The notes under the pieces: model-generated
Told to the model about the DNA's origin: nothing
What the model saw: the letters and a program-made list of their open reading frames with translations, nothing else
Database searches by the model: none
Shown here: in pieces, positions 15,602 through 25,904 of the stretch
Layout: each line of letters starts with the position of its first letter
How positions within the stretch are numbered: position 1 is the first letter of the stretch
Made by a program: the position numbers and the translations under genes
Source: RHKX01 sp963784885
GTDB taxonomy: Bacteria; Actinomycetota; Thermoleophilia; Solirubrobacterales; 70-9
Assembly (NCBI GenBank): GCA_963784885.1
Contig: CAWATA010000001.1
Coordinates: forward strand, 1-64,000
DNA length: 64,000 bases
Direction of reading: 5' to 3'

Positions 15602-16228
15602 TCAGGGGGCGAGCCGGGTCCAGTTCCAGGGCCCGCCGGCCTCGCGCTCGTAGCGGAACCGATCGTGCAGGCGGCCGACCTGTCCCTGCCAGAACTCGAT
15701 CTGGTCGGCCACGACCCTGTAGCCACCCCAATGCGGAGGCCGCGGGACGTCCTCCTCGCCGGGCCAGCGCTCCTCGATCTCGGCGACCCGGCGCTCGAGC
15801 TCCTCGCGATCCGGCAGCGGGCGGCTCTGCGGGCTCGCCCAGGCGCCGATCCGGCTCTCGCGCGGCCGGGAGGCGAAGTAGTCGTCGGACTCCTCCGCCC
15901 CGAGGCGCTCGACCGGCCCCCGGATCCGGACCTGGCGGTCAAGCTCGCGCCAGTAGAGGACGAGCGCGGCGGCGGGCCGGGCACCCAGTTGCTCGCCCTT
16001 CACCGACTGCTCGTTGGTGAAGAAGCGAAAGCCGTGTTCGTCGAACCCCTTCAGTAGGACCATCCTCGCGTCCGGCGCGCCGGCCGCGTCGACCGTCGCG
16101 AGGCAGACCGACTCCGCCAGCGGGACCTCCGCCGCCGCTCGCTCGTACCAGTCGCAGAACAGCGCGATCGGGTCGTCGAGCAGGTCGGCCTCGCTGAACG
16201 GGGGCATGTCGGGTCGGGGGTTCGACAT
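15602..16228 (-). CDS. pdxH: Pyridoxamine 5'-phosphate oxidase
   Basis: 208 residues from ATG 16228. It converts pyridoxine or pyridoxamine phosphate to pyridoxal phosphate with FMN and oxygen. Family blocks are ESVCLATVDAAGAPDARMVLLKG (split beta-barrel, FMN contact), FRFFTNEQSVKGEQL, ARPAAALVLYWRELDRQVRIRG, SRPRESRIGAWASPQS and the C-terminal WGGYRV..IEFWQG..RLHDRF..W..TRLAP that seals the active site. Length and motifs are complete. It is divergent from the SRPBCC gene by only 40 nt, so both promoters share that space. Confidence 0.95.
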   Translation of the reverse strand: MSNPRPDMPPFSEADLLDDPIALFCDWYERAAAEVPLAESVCLATVDAAGAPDARMVLLKGFDEHGFRFFTNEQSVKGEQLGARPAAALVLYWRELDRQVRIRGPVERLGAEESDDYFASRPRESRIGAWASPQSRPLPDREELERRVAEIEERWPGEEDVPRPPHWGGYRVVADQIEFWQGQVGRLHDRFRYEREAGGPWNWTRLAP

Positions 16229-16268
16229 CCCCCGGAACTCTACGTGCCCTCCCGATAGTCTGGCCGCC

Positions 16269-16721
16269 GTGGGAACCATCAGCGGTAGCTGGACAGTGGA
16301 GATCGACGCCTCGCTGGAGCGCGTCTGGACCGTCGCCGCCGACGTGCCGGCGTCGCCGGCGTGGCAACCGGCGCTGGAAGAAGTCGAGACGCTGGAGACC
16401 GACGACGCGGGCCGCGCCACGCTCGTCGATACCTCCTCCGACGCGGTCGTACGCAAGACCAAGCAGCAGCTGCGGTTCAGCTACGGCGAGCCGACCGCGA
16501 TGAGCTGGGTTCAGATCAAGGGCGACGTGAAGTCGCTGGAAGGCTCCTGGGAGTTCGTCGAGCTCGCCGCCGAGCGGACCCGGGCGACCTTCGCCCTCGC
16601 CGTCGATCCGGGCCGGGTGCTCGGGTTGCTCCTTCGCGGGCCGGTCGAGGGCCGGGTCAAGGAGTTCCTGACCAAGGGCGCCGCCGAAGGGCTCAAGCAG
16701 CACGTCGAGACCCCCGGCTGA
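16269..16721 (+). CDS. SRPBCC-fold protein
   Basis: 150 residues from GTG 16269. It opens ISGSWTVEIDASLERVWTVAADVPASPAWQPAL, the strand, helix and helix start of the START/polyketide-cyclase (SRPBCC) fold, and ends in a long amphipathic helix (RVKEFLTKGAAEGLKQHVET). Such proteins bind hydrophobic ligands in an internal cavity. The acyl-ACP thioesterase-like gene begins 4 nt after its stop, so the two are co-transcribed and may act on related lipids. Confidence 0.8.
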   Translation: MGTISGSWTVEIDASLERVWTVAADVPASPAWQPALEEVETLETDDAGRATLVDTSSDAVVRKTKQQLRFSYGEPTAMSWVQIKGDVKSLEGSWEFVELAAERTRATFALAVDPGRVLGLLLRGPVEGRVKEFLTKGAAEGLKQHVETPG

Positions 16722-16725
16722 CCGC

Positions 16726-17445
16726 GTGCCGATCGAGGTCTCCGGGCGGACGTTCACCGACCACCATCGGGTCGGCGCCGCCGACGTCGGCGCCGACGGG
16801 GGCGCCCACGTCTTCGCGATCGCTCGCTGGCTGCAGGAGACCGCGTTCGCCGACGGGCTCGACTCCGGTTTCGGCTCCGAGGCCTTCTGGATCATCCGCC
16901 GCCTCCGGCTCGAGATCTCCCGCCTCCCCGTCTTTCCGGAGGAGCTCGAGGTCATCACCTGGTGCAGCGGCAAGGCGAAGAGCGTCGCCGAGCGAAGCTC
17001 GACGATCGCCGGCGACGCCGGGGCGGCGGTGAGCGCCAAGGCGATCTGGGTCCACGTCGACCCCGAGACCCGCCTGCCGTCCCGCCTGCCGGAGGAGTTC
17101 GAGCGGATCTACGGACCGAGCGCCGCCGGCCGCCGGGCGCGGGCCTCGCTCCGCCATCCGCCCGAGCCGCCGGCGGAGGCCGAGCGCTTCGAGTGGTGGT
17201 TCGGAAGCTCGGCGATCGACCTCGCCGGGCACGTCAGCAATCTCTGGTACTGGCAGCCGGCCGAGGAGTTCCTCGACCTGCCGGGAGCGCCCGATGACGC
17301 GCGAGGCGCTCCGGTCGTTCTCGAGGCCGAGTTCCGTTCGGGAATCGGACACGGCCTCGCGATCGTGCACCGGTCGGAGCGAACGCTCTGGATCGCGGAC
17401 GCGAGCGGAACCGTCGCCGGGACGCTGGCGATCGTCGCAGCCTGA
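16726..17445 (+). CDS. Acyl-ACP thioesterase-like double hotdog protein
   Basis: 239 residues from GTG 16726. Two tandem hotdog modules are visible: residues 1-115 (FTDHHRVGAADVGADGGAHV, LQETAFADG, LEVITWCSG) and 140-235 (FEWWFGSSAIDLAGHVSNLWYWQPAEEFL). The second has the DxxGHVxN..Y core of FatA/FatB thioesterases. These release free fatty acids from acyl carrier protein. Its stop codon abuts that of the convergent DUF2283 gene (TGATCA at 17443-17448). Confidence 0.75.
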   Translation: MPIEVSGRTFTDHHRVGAADVGADGGAHVFAIARWLQETAFADGLDSGFGSEAFWIIRRLRLEISRLPVFPEELEVITWCSGKAKSVAERSSTIAGDAGAAVSAKAIWVHVDPETRLPSRLPEEFERIYGPSAAGRRARASLRHPPEPPAEAERFEWWFGSSAIDLAGHVSNLWYWQPAEEFLDLPGAPDDARGAPVVLEAEFRSGIGHGLAIVHRSERTLWIADASGTVAGTLAIVAA

Positions 17446-17727
17446 TCAGGCCTGGGCGCCGCGCACGGTGAACTCGACCCCGACCACACGCTCGCGCTCG
17501 CCGCTCGGCAGCGAGACGTAGACGGCGCCCTCGCGCTGAAGCCGCTCCCGCGGCTCCATCAAAGCGATGCCGTGGAAGCGGTCGTCCTCGTCGAACAGCC
17601 AGACGTGCTCCTCGGGCGTCGGCTCCCGTCGCGCCGACGGCGCATCGTCGTACTTCGCATAGATGACGTCGCTGGAGGCGTCGTAGGTGACGTAGGCGAA
17701 GTTGTGGCGCCCGGCTCTCAGCCCCAC
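17446..17727 (-). CDS. DUF2283-type small protein
   Basis: 93 residues from GTG 17727. The segment FAYVTYDASSDVIYAKYDDA fits DUF2283, short beta-rich proteins with a Y-D-x-x-x-D core and no known function. It starts 24 nt after the stop of the TPP enzyme on the same strand, so the two are probably co-transcribed. Confidence 0.65.
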   Translation of the reverse strand: MGLRAGRHNFAYVTYDASSDVIYAKYDDAPSARREPTPEEHVWLFDEDDRFHGIALMEPRERLQREGAVYVSLPSGERERVVGVEFTVRGAQA

Positions 17728-17751
17728 CGGGGCCTCCGCGACGGAACCCGC

Positions 17752-19407
17752 TCAGGCAAGGACGGCCCGGCGCGGGTAGATGACGTCCGGATCGGTGAGG
17801 ACGTTGACCAGCGACGGCTTGCCGGACGCGAACGCCCGCTCCAGTGCCGGCCGCAGCTGCTCGGGCTCGCGGACCAGCTCGCCGTGCCCGCCGAGCGCCT
17901 CGATGACCTGTTCGTAGGGGGTCTCGGGCTGAAGCTCGGCGGCGATCGAGTAGCCGTACAGGTACTCCATCGGATTCTTCTCGAGCGCCCAGATCCCGTT
18001 GTTGCCCATCACCCCGACGATCGGCAGGCCGTGGCGGACCATCGTGTCGAACTCGAGCCCGCTGAAGCCGAAGGCGCCGTCGCCGAGCAGGAGGCAGACC
18101 TGGCGGCCGGGCTTGGCGCAGGCGGCGCCGATCGCCTGACCGGGACCGGCGCCGAGGCACCCGAACGGACCCGGGTCCATCCACGTCCCCGGCTCGAAGG
18201 TCTCGATGACGCGTCCCGCATAGGAGACGAAGTCGCCACCGTCGCCGATCACGATCGCATCACGGTCGAGGACCTGGCCGAGCTCTTCGTAGAGCCGCAT
18301 CGGATGCAGCGGAGCGCGATCGTCGGAGCGGTCGCCGGACTCCGCGGCGCGCTTCTCGCTCTCCGATTCGCGGAGCCGGGCGATCCAGTCGGAGCGGTCG
18401 CCGGGATCGGCGGCCTCGGCGAGCGCGGCCAGCGTCGCGGCTACGTCCCCGACGAGATCGACGTCGGCGACCCGATTGCGCTCGAGCCGGTTCGGCTCGA
18501 CGTCGACTCGGATCAGCCTCGCGTCCGGGCCGACCGCGGCGCCGAACCCGAGCCGGAAGTCGAGCGGCACGCCGACGACGATCGCGACATCGGCCTCGCC
18601 GAGGCCCATGCCGCGGGTGCGGCTGAAGGCGTTCGCGTGATCGGCGGGCAGACAGCCCCGGCCCATGCCGTTGAGGAAGACCGGGATCCCATGGCGCTCG
18701 GAGAGCTCGCGCAGCCGGTCCTCGGCGCCCGCCCAGTAGAGGCCGGTGCCGGCCATGATCGCCGGGCGCTCGGCGGCGGCGAGGAGCTCGGCCGCACGCT
18801 CGATTCCGGCGGCTGCGCCGGCCTCATTCCCGGCCGGAGCGGGAACCTCGGCGTCGGCATCCATGAAGACGACGTCGAGCGGATAGTCGAGGAAGGTCGG
18901 GCCGGTCGGCGACGCCGCTGCGAGATCGAACGCCCGCACGGTGGCCTCGGCGATCGCGTTCGGGTCCTTGACCGTCTCGGCCGACTTGACGAGTGGCGAG
19001 ACGAACGGGAGGTGATCGATCTCCTGGAGGCTGCCGCTCCCCCACCGGCCCTCCGCGGCGCGACCGCCGAGGACGACGATCGGGGTGCCGTTGGCGGCGG
19101 CGCTGGCCATCGCGCTGACGCCGTTTGTGACCCCGGGACCGGCGGTCAGCGCGCAGACGCCGGGGGTGCGGGTGGCCTTCGCCCAGCCCTCGGCGGCGAA
19201 CGCGGCCGCCTGCTCGTGGCGGACGTCGATGACCTCGATGCCCTCCTCGCGGCAGCCATCGTAGAGGCTGAAGAGGTGGCCGCCCGAGAGCGTGAAGAGA
19301 TGGGTGACGCCGCGCTCGCGAAGCGCCTTCGCGGCGAGCCGGCCGCCGTGCAGGGCGCCGGGATTCGCGACCCCGCCCTTGGCCTCAGTCTGCTGTCCGG
19401 CTGCCAC
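17752..19407 (-). CDS. Acetolactate synthase/2-hydroxyacyl-CoA lyase-like TPP enzyme
   Basis: 551 residues from GTG 19407, overlapping the end of the cyclase gene by 23 nt. Three domains: the N-terminal Pyr domain with the cofactor-activating Glu in DVRHEQAAAFAAEGWAKAT; a central domain (residues about 190-330, EADVAIVVGVPLDFRLGFG); and a C-terminal TPP/Mg site GDGAFGFSGLEFD ending MGNN. These enzymes decarboxylate or cleave 2-keto or 2-hydroxyacyl substrates. No regulatory ilvN-like subunit gene follows, which argues against branched-chain synthesis and fits a catabolic lyase or decarboxylase. The exact substrate is open. Confidence 0.85.
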   Translation of the reverse strand: MAAGQQTEAKGGVANPGALHGGRLAAKALRERGVTHLFTLSGGHLFSLYDGCREEGIEVIDVRHEQAAAFAAEGWAKATRTPGVCALTAGPGVTNGVSAMASAAANGTPIVVLGGRAAEGRWGSGSLQEIDHLPFVSPLVKSAETVKDPNAIAEATVRAFDLAAASPTGPTFLDYPLDVVFMDADAEVPAPAGNEAGAAAGIERAAELLAAAERPAIMAGTGLYWAGAEDRLRELSERHGIPVFLNGMGRGCLPADHANAFSRTRGMGLGEADVAIVVGVPLDFRLGFGAAVGPDARLIRVDVEPNRLERNRVADVDLVGDVAATLAALAEAADPGDRSDWIARLRESESEKRAAESGDRSDDRAPLHPMRLYEELGQVLDRDAIVIGDGGDFVSYAGRVIETFEPGTWMDPGPFGCLGAGPGQAIGAACAKPGRQVCLLLGDGAFGFSGLEFDTMVRHGLPIVGVMGNNGIWALEKNPMEYLYGYSIAAELQPETPYEQVIEALGGHGELVREPEQLRPALERAFASGKPSLVNVLTDPDVIYPRRAVLA

Positions 19408-20962
19408 GGACGCGAGCGTACACGGAGCGGACCGCCTCGACCGGATCGCGCGGCGTCCGCGAACCATGACCCGGGGGGGCGAAGAGGCGCACCGGGCGCT
19501 CGATCCCTTTGAGCTCGCGCCGGCCGCGCGCCTCGAGCTCGAGGTCACCGCGGAGCCGCTCGCGGGTCGCCTCCGTGAGCAGCAGGTCGTCGCCCGTCTC
19601 GCGGGTCTCGGCCTCGACCCGGGCGGCGACGTTGACGGCGTCGCCGATGACGCTGAAGTTGAGCCGGCCGCCGCCGCCGATCGAGCCGGCGACGACGCTG
19701 CCGGTGTTGAGCCCGATGCCGACTCGGAAGTCGCCTCCCTCCCCCTCGTGATTGACGAGCCGGTCGATCTCGAGCGCCGCGGCGAGGGCCCGGTCCGCGT
19801 GGTCGGGCACGATCTCCGGAGCCCCGAAGACCGCCATCAGCCCGTCGCCCTCGAACTTGTCGACGTGGCCTCCGTGGCGCGAGATCACCGGTACGACGAC
19901 CTCGAACAGCGCGTTCAGGCAGGCGACCACCTCCTTCGCCTCGGCCGACTCGGCGAAGCTCGTGAAGTCCTTGACGTCGCAGAAGAGGATCGAGACCTCG
20001 ACCAGCTCGCCCCCCTCGCTGAAGCCGTCGCTGAGTATGTGCTCGGCGACGTCCTGGTCGAGATAGGTGCCGAAGGCGTCGCGGATGCGCTCGCGCTCGC
20101 GGAGGCCGCCGACCATCTGGTTGAACGAGGCGGCGAGCTCGCCGATCTCGTCGGCGGTCGTGATCGGGACGGCGACGTCGAAGTCACCCTCCCCGACCGC
20201 GTCGGTCGCCCGCTTCAGGTCGGCGAGCGGCCCGAGTATCGACCGCGAGAGGAGGATCGTCAGCTCGAGCGAGATCGTGGTCGCGACCGCGATCGCGACG
20301 AGGACGGACACCCCGAGGCTGTCGGCCCCGGAGATCGCCGCGACGACGACGCCGGTGATGACGTTGATCATCGGCAGCGCCATCAGCAGCCGCCAGCGCA
20401 ACGGCAACGCCTCGATCTCCGCCTCGACCCGCGGAGAGACGGCGCGGTTGATGTCGATCAGGATCGGGCGCATCCCGGCTTCGATCGTCAGGTGATGGAG
20501 GATCGCCCCGTAGCCGACCGCGACGGCACCGGCGACGACGAGCGGGAAGAGGTCGAGCCACGAGAGGTCGAGCAGGAGGACCGCGGCGATGCAGGACGGG
20601 ACGACCACGGCGATGATCGGCGAGATCAGCTCGTCCCGGACGAGCGACAGCGGCAGGCCGACGGCGGCTCCCCAGGCGCGCTCGGTGGCGGCCTCGTCCC
20701 GCTCGCCGGCGATCCAGGCCGAGATCGGTCGCAGCCGCGGGAGGATCCGGAACAGCCCGTAGGCGAGCGCCGCTCCGGTCAGCGCCAGCGCGAACGCCAG
20801 CAGGTACATGAAGTCGCTGAACGAGGCGTCGTAGTAGGCGGCCAGTAGGCCGACCGTGCCGGCGGTTACGAGAAACCCGGCCTGGAGCTCGAGGGTGACG
20901 AACACCCTCGGGTAACGCGAGCCGAGCTTGCCATAGAGCCACTCGAAGGGTGCATGGAGCAC
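19385..20962 (-). CDS. Membrane adenylate cyclase with HAMP domain
   Basis: 525 residues from GTG 20962. About six transmembrane helices fill residues 18-300 in three pairs. A HAMP domain follows (SILGPLADLKRATDAVGEGD to ELAASFNQMVGGLRE), then a class III cyclase: VSILFCDVKDFTSF (metal), GGHVDKFEGDGLMAVF (substrate Lys and second metal), NFSVIGDAVNVAARVE (adenine Asp, Asn, Arg). All catalytic residues are present, so it should make cAMP from ATP at the inner membrane face. This contrasts with the Lys-less cyclase at 7705. It overlaps the TPP enzyme, suggesting co-transcription. Confidence 0.9.
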   Translation of the reverse strand: MLHAPFEWLYGKLGSRYPRVFVTLELQAGFLVTAGTVGLLAAYYDASFSDFMYLLAFALALTGAALAYGLFRILPRLRPISAWIAGERDEAATERAWGAAVGLPLSLVRDELISPIIAVVVPSCIAAVLLLDLSWLDLFPLVVAGAVAVGYGAILHHLTIEAGMRPILIDINRAVSPRVEAEIEALPLRWRLLMALPMINVITGVVVAAISGADSLGVSVLVAIAVATTISLELTILLSRSILGPLADLKRATDAVGEGDFDVAVPITTADEIGELAASFNQMVGGLRERERIRDAFGTYLDQDVAEHILSDGFSEGGELVEVSILFCDVKDFTSFAESAEAKEVVACLNALFEVVVPVISRHGGHVDKFEGDGLMAVFGAPEIVPDHADRALAAALEIDRLVNHEGEGGDFRVGIGLNTGSVVAGSIGGGGRLNFSVIGDAVNVAARVEAETRETGDDLLLTEATRERLRGDLELEARGRRELKGIERPVRLFAPPGHGSRTPRDPVEAVRSVYARVRGSRTAD

Positions 20963-21083
20963 GCCGGGATTGTCCCGAAGCGGCGGCGATCGGGCCGTCC
21001 GGTCCCGACGGGCCGGGCGGGCGATGGCAGGAATTCCGCGTCCGGTGGCAGGCACCGGGCCCGTTTTCGCGAACCAAGCACCC

Positions 21084-21755
21084 GTGATCTCCGACCTCTG
21101 GGACCGCATCACCTTCGCCGCCGAGGGGCTCTGGCTCCGCGTGGCGGACGTCTTCGACGCTCTGCGCCACCGCCCGTGGGGGCTGCCCGCGGCGGGGATC
21201 GGACTCGCTGCCGTGATCGTCGCGGTCGTCCTGCTGATCGGCGGTGGGGATTCCGACACCGGCACCGAGACCGTCGCGCCGCTCTCGGAGGCCGCGCCTC
21301 CCTCGGTGATCAACGACCCGCAGTTCATCGAGGAGCGCGGCTTCTCGATCGCGCTGCCCGACACCTGGAAGCGGACGAAGCCGCCCGAGGGCAGCAGCTT
21401 CGCGGCCGTATCCGACGACGGGCTCGGCGAGGCGACGCTCTGGGTCGATCGCGATCGGAAGCTGAGCTTCGACGACTTCGTCGATCAGTCCCTGGCCGGC
21501 CTCGACGGGCTCGGCGACAACGCCCGGGTCACCGACCGGGTCGAGGGCCCGACCCTCGAGACTTCGATCGCCGTCCTCGAGGCCGACGTTCCGGTCGACG
21601 GCGCGGTCGCCGGTCCCTACCGGGTGACGCTGCGCGCGGCCGGTCCGTACCGCTACTACCTCGCGACCTCGATCGGCGCCGGGGCCCCGCCCCGCCTGAT
21701 CGCGGACGCCGAGCTGCTCAGCACCAGCTTCCGCCCCCAGGTCGAGGTGAAGTAG
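21084..21755 (+). CDS. Membrane-anchored extracytoplasmic protein
   Basis: 223 residues from GTG 21084; an ATG at 21024 would add 20 residues. It is divergent from the cyclase. A short cytoplasmic part (ISDLWDRITFAAEGLWL) precedes one membrane helix (AAGIGLAAVIVAVVLLIGGG). The outside domain begins NDPQFIEERGFSIALPDTWKR and looks like the PsbP/LpqN-type fold (YRVTLRAAGPYRYYLATSIG). The function of such domains in actinobacteria is mostly unknown. Confidence 0.7.
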   Translation: MISDLWDRITFAAEGLWLRVADVFDALRHRPWGLPAAGIGLAAVIVAVVLLIGGGDSDTGTETVAPLSEAAPPSVINDPQFIEERGFSIALPDTWKRTKPPEGSSFAAVSDDGLGEATLWVDRDRKLSFDDFVDQSLAGLDGLGDNARVTDRVEGPTLETSIAVLEADVPVDGAVAGPYRVTLRAAGPYRYYLATSIGAGAPPRLIADAELLSTSFRPQVEVK

Positions 21756-21763
21756 GGATAACC

Positions 21764-21831
21764 CCGGCGGAATGCTCCGCTGCGCGTCCGCTTCCGCCGG
21801 AGGCCGGACGCGAAGCGGAGGATCTCCCCGG
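21764..21831. repeat. Covarying hairpin element, copy H1 with a second partial copy
   Basis: CCGGCGGAA (21764-21772), 19-nt loop TGCTCCGCTGCGCGTCCGC, TTCCGCCGG (21792-21800): perfect 9-bp arms, starting 9 nt after the stop of the plus-strand gene. A partial inverted second unit follows (loop 21804-21822, arm TCTCCCCGG 21823-21831), ending 8 nt before the stop codon of the convergent glucoamylase gene. It probably ends transcription in both directions. Confidence 0.75.
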
Positions 21832-21839
21832 AGGTATTC

Positions 21840-23849
<2,010 letters not shown>

Positions 23850-23948
23850 CTCGCTGCGCGCTCCTTCGGCGACCGAAACTAGCGAGAACGGACCGGCGTT
23901 TCCGCATCGCCGGGCACGGCGCAACCAGCCACCCCGGCGAACGGGCGA

Positions 23949-24032
23949 TGCCGGGGGAGGGATTCGAACCCTCAAGCCCTTGCGGGCAGCCGGGTTTAAG
24001 CCGGCCGCGTATTCCGGTTCCGCCACCCCGGC
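23949..24032 (-). tRNA. tRNA-Leu (TAA)
   Basis: 84 nt on the minus strand with a GCCGGGG/CCCCGGC acceptor stem, an anticodon loop CTTAAAC, a long variable arm (TGCCCGCAAGGGCT) typical of Leu, and the T arm GGGTTCGAATCCC. CCA is not encoded. It reads UUA and UUG codons, which are rare in this GC-rich genome. The rest of 23850-24152 shows no other gene. Confidence 0.95.
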
Positions 24033-24152
24033 TCGGGTCGGGCTCAGGCTATCCGGAGCCGCAATCGGGCGCCCACCTACCCCGATCGGGTGAATATTTA
24101 GGTTGGCGCAACTTTTCCCTTCTAGCGTGTTGTTCAAGGAGAACGTCTCGTC

Positions 24153-25607
24153 TTGGAAGCTTCCGCACTAACACGCCGCGCGCCGACCCGTGGGTTTCTC
24201 GCCCGCCGCTCGCCGCTGCTCCGGCTCGAGTCCGACGAGCGGCTCGTCGAGCTGATCCGCGAGGGTCACGACGGCGCCTTCGAGGCCCTCTTCAACCGCT
24301 ACAACGGGCGGCTGCTCGGCTTCTGCCAGTCGATGGTCAAGAGCCGTCAGGACGCCGAGGACGTCCTCCAGGAGGTCTTCACCAACGCCCACTCGGCGAT
24401 GCTCGGCGACGACCGCAAGATCAACGTGCGGCCGTGGCTGTACCGGATCGCGCGCAACCGCTGCCTCAACCACCTGCGCAAGCCCGTCCCCGAGGGCCAG
24501 GACTCGATGGACGTCCTCCCCCACGCCAACGGCACGACGACCGCCGAGCGCGTGCAGATGCGCGAGGACCTCCGCCAGCTGATGGCCGACGTCGAGACGC
24601 TGCCGGAGACGCAGCGCACGGCCCTGCTCCTGCGCGAGATCGACCAGCTCTCCTACGAGGAGATCGCACAGGCGATGCAGACCACGGTCCCGTCGATCAA
24701 GTCGCTGCTGGTCCGCGCCCGGATCGGCCTCGCCGAGTCGGGCCAGGCCCGCCTGCTCACCTGCGAGGAGGTCCAGATCGACCTCGCCGAGGCCGCCGAG
24801 GGGCTCGGCAAGGTCTCCGGCCCGGCCCGCAAGCACGTCCGCGACTGCGAGAGTTGCAAGGACTTCCGCGGCCAGCTCCGCTCCGATCGCAAGGCGATGG
24901 CCGCACTCTTCCCCGTCGGCCTGCTCGCGATGGTCAAGCAGGGCGTTCTGGCCAAGATCTTCGGCGGCGGCACCGCCGCCGGTGCCGCGGGCACCGGCGC
25001 TGCTGGAGCCGTCGGCGGCGCGTCCGCCTCCGGCGGCATCAGCCTGCTCAGCGGCGCGGTCGGCGCGAAGGCGGCGGCCGGCTTCGCCACCGCGGCGATT
25101 CTCACCGCCGGCGCCGTCGAGGTCCATAACATCGGCAACGGCGATGCGGAGAACCCGGGGCCGCGGGTCGCACCGGCGGCCGCCGTCGCCGCCGAAGCGC
25201 CGGCGAAGCCGCAGCCCGCGACCGAGCATCTCGCCGCTCAGGTCAAGGTCGCCGCCCCGCCCGCTCGTCCCGAGCGCACCGCGCCGATCGCCAACGACAG
25301 GCCTCACACCCAGGCTCAGCCCGACGCTCAGCAGCCGGCGGCCAACGACTCCGCCGGCGCGCCGGATGCGCCGAAGCCCGCTTCGGCCGACCCGATCGCC
25401 GGCGAGACGACCCCCGAGGACGGCAACGTCGCGGTCGGCACCCCGGTCGAACCGGTCACCGGTGGCAACGGCGGCCAGGACACCGGCACCGCTCCGGTGG
25501 AGCCCGTCGACCCGGTGACCGAGCCGACCACCCCCGAGGTCCCGACGACCCCGGTGCCGCCGCCGGCCGAGGCGCCCGCCGCCTCGGCACCGGCCCCCGG
25601 CGACTGA
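24153..25607 (+). CDS. ECF sigma factor fused to zinc-binding anti-sigma and membrane tail
   Basis: 484 residues from TTG 24153 with AAGGAG 11 nt upstream. Region 2 lies at about 38-108 (DAEDVLQEVFTNAHSAM, WLYRIARNRCLNHLRK). Region 4 lies at about 135-195 (LPETQRTALLLREIDQLSYEEIAQAM, VPSIKSLLVRAR). Then comes a zf-HC2 anti-sigma signature, Cys204 and HVRDCESC (His228, Cys232, Cys235). A Gly/Ala hydrophobic segment (about 295-325) can span the membrane, and residues 330-484 are an Ala/Pro/Thr-rich tail likely outside. Sigma factor and inhibitor thus sit on one chain. How activity is released is unknown; proteolysis is an inference. Confidence 0.85.
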   Translation: MEASALTRRAPTRGFLARRSPLLRLESDERLVELIREGHDGAFEALFNRYNGRLLGFCQSMVKSRQDAEDVLQEVFTNAHSAMLGDDRKINVRPWLYRIARNRCLNHLRKPVPEGQDSMDVLPHANGTTTAERVQMREDLRQLMADVETLPETQRTALLLREIDQLSYEEIAQAMQTTVPSIKSLLVRARIGLAESGQARLLTCEEVQIDLAEAAEGLGKVSGPARKHVRDCESCKDFRGQLRSDRKAMAALFPVGLLAMVKQGVLAKIFGGGTAAGAAGTGAAGAVGGASASGGISLLSGAVGAKAAAGFATAAILTAGAVEVHNIGNGDAENPGPRVAPAAAVAAEAPAKPQPATEHLAAQVKVAAPPARPERTAPIANDRPHTQAQPDAQQPAANDSAGAPDAPKPASADPIAGETTPEDGNVAVGTPVEPVTGGNGGQDTGTAPVEPVDPVTEPTTPEVPTTPVPPPAEAPAASAPAPGD

Positions 25608-25861
25608 TCCGGACGGGCGTCCAGCGCGCCCGGGGCGGCCTAAGGTCCAGCCCCCAGGTGCCGATGGGGGGCTCGTGACGGACCGTTTGAATTCCTGCCC
25701 GTCGACGCGCCGGAGACGGACGTTGCCGGCAGGGCGGCCCTTGCCCGGGGTCGCAATCGAGCGAACGCCGTCCGGATCGGTTCCGCCGGCGCACGATTGG
25801 CACGATCGCCCGCTCCTGGACAGGCGGGGCGCCGCGGTGAACTGGGACTGACCGGTTGCAC

Positions 25862-25887
25862 GGCGCCGTCCCCGAGGGGGCGGCGCC
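25862..25887. terminator. GC-rich hairpin between convergent genes
   Basis: GGCGCCGTCCCC (25862-25873) pairs with GGGGGCGGCGCC (25876-25887), with one G-T wobble. It lies 17 nt after the stop of the metallohydrolase on the minus strand and may also serve the sigma gene. The rest of 25608-25904 shows nothing. Confidence 0.6.
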
Positions 25888-25904
25888 GGCGACCGGTACT
25901 CGCT

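Noticed and set aside
17572..19512. Open plus-strand frame of about 646 codons
   Set aside because: It is antisense to the TPP enzyme, whose motifs are complete. High-GC DNA gives such open shadow frames, and this one has no recognisable domain.
23877..23900. TAGCGAGAACGGACCGG as a further REP-like copy
   Set aside because: Only about 12 nt match the family and there is no hairpin partner.
24108..24131. GCAAC-N13-CGTGTT as an ECF autoregulated promoter for the sigma gene
   Set aside because: Transcription would start at about 24138, within the ribosome site (24136-24141), and the spacing is too short for ECF promoters.
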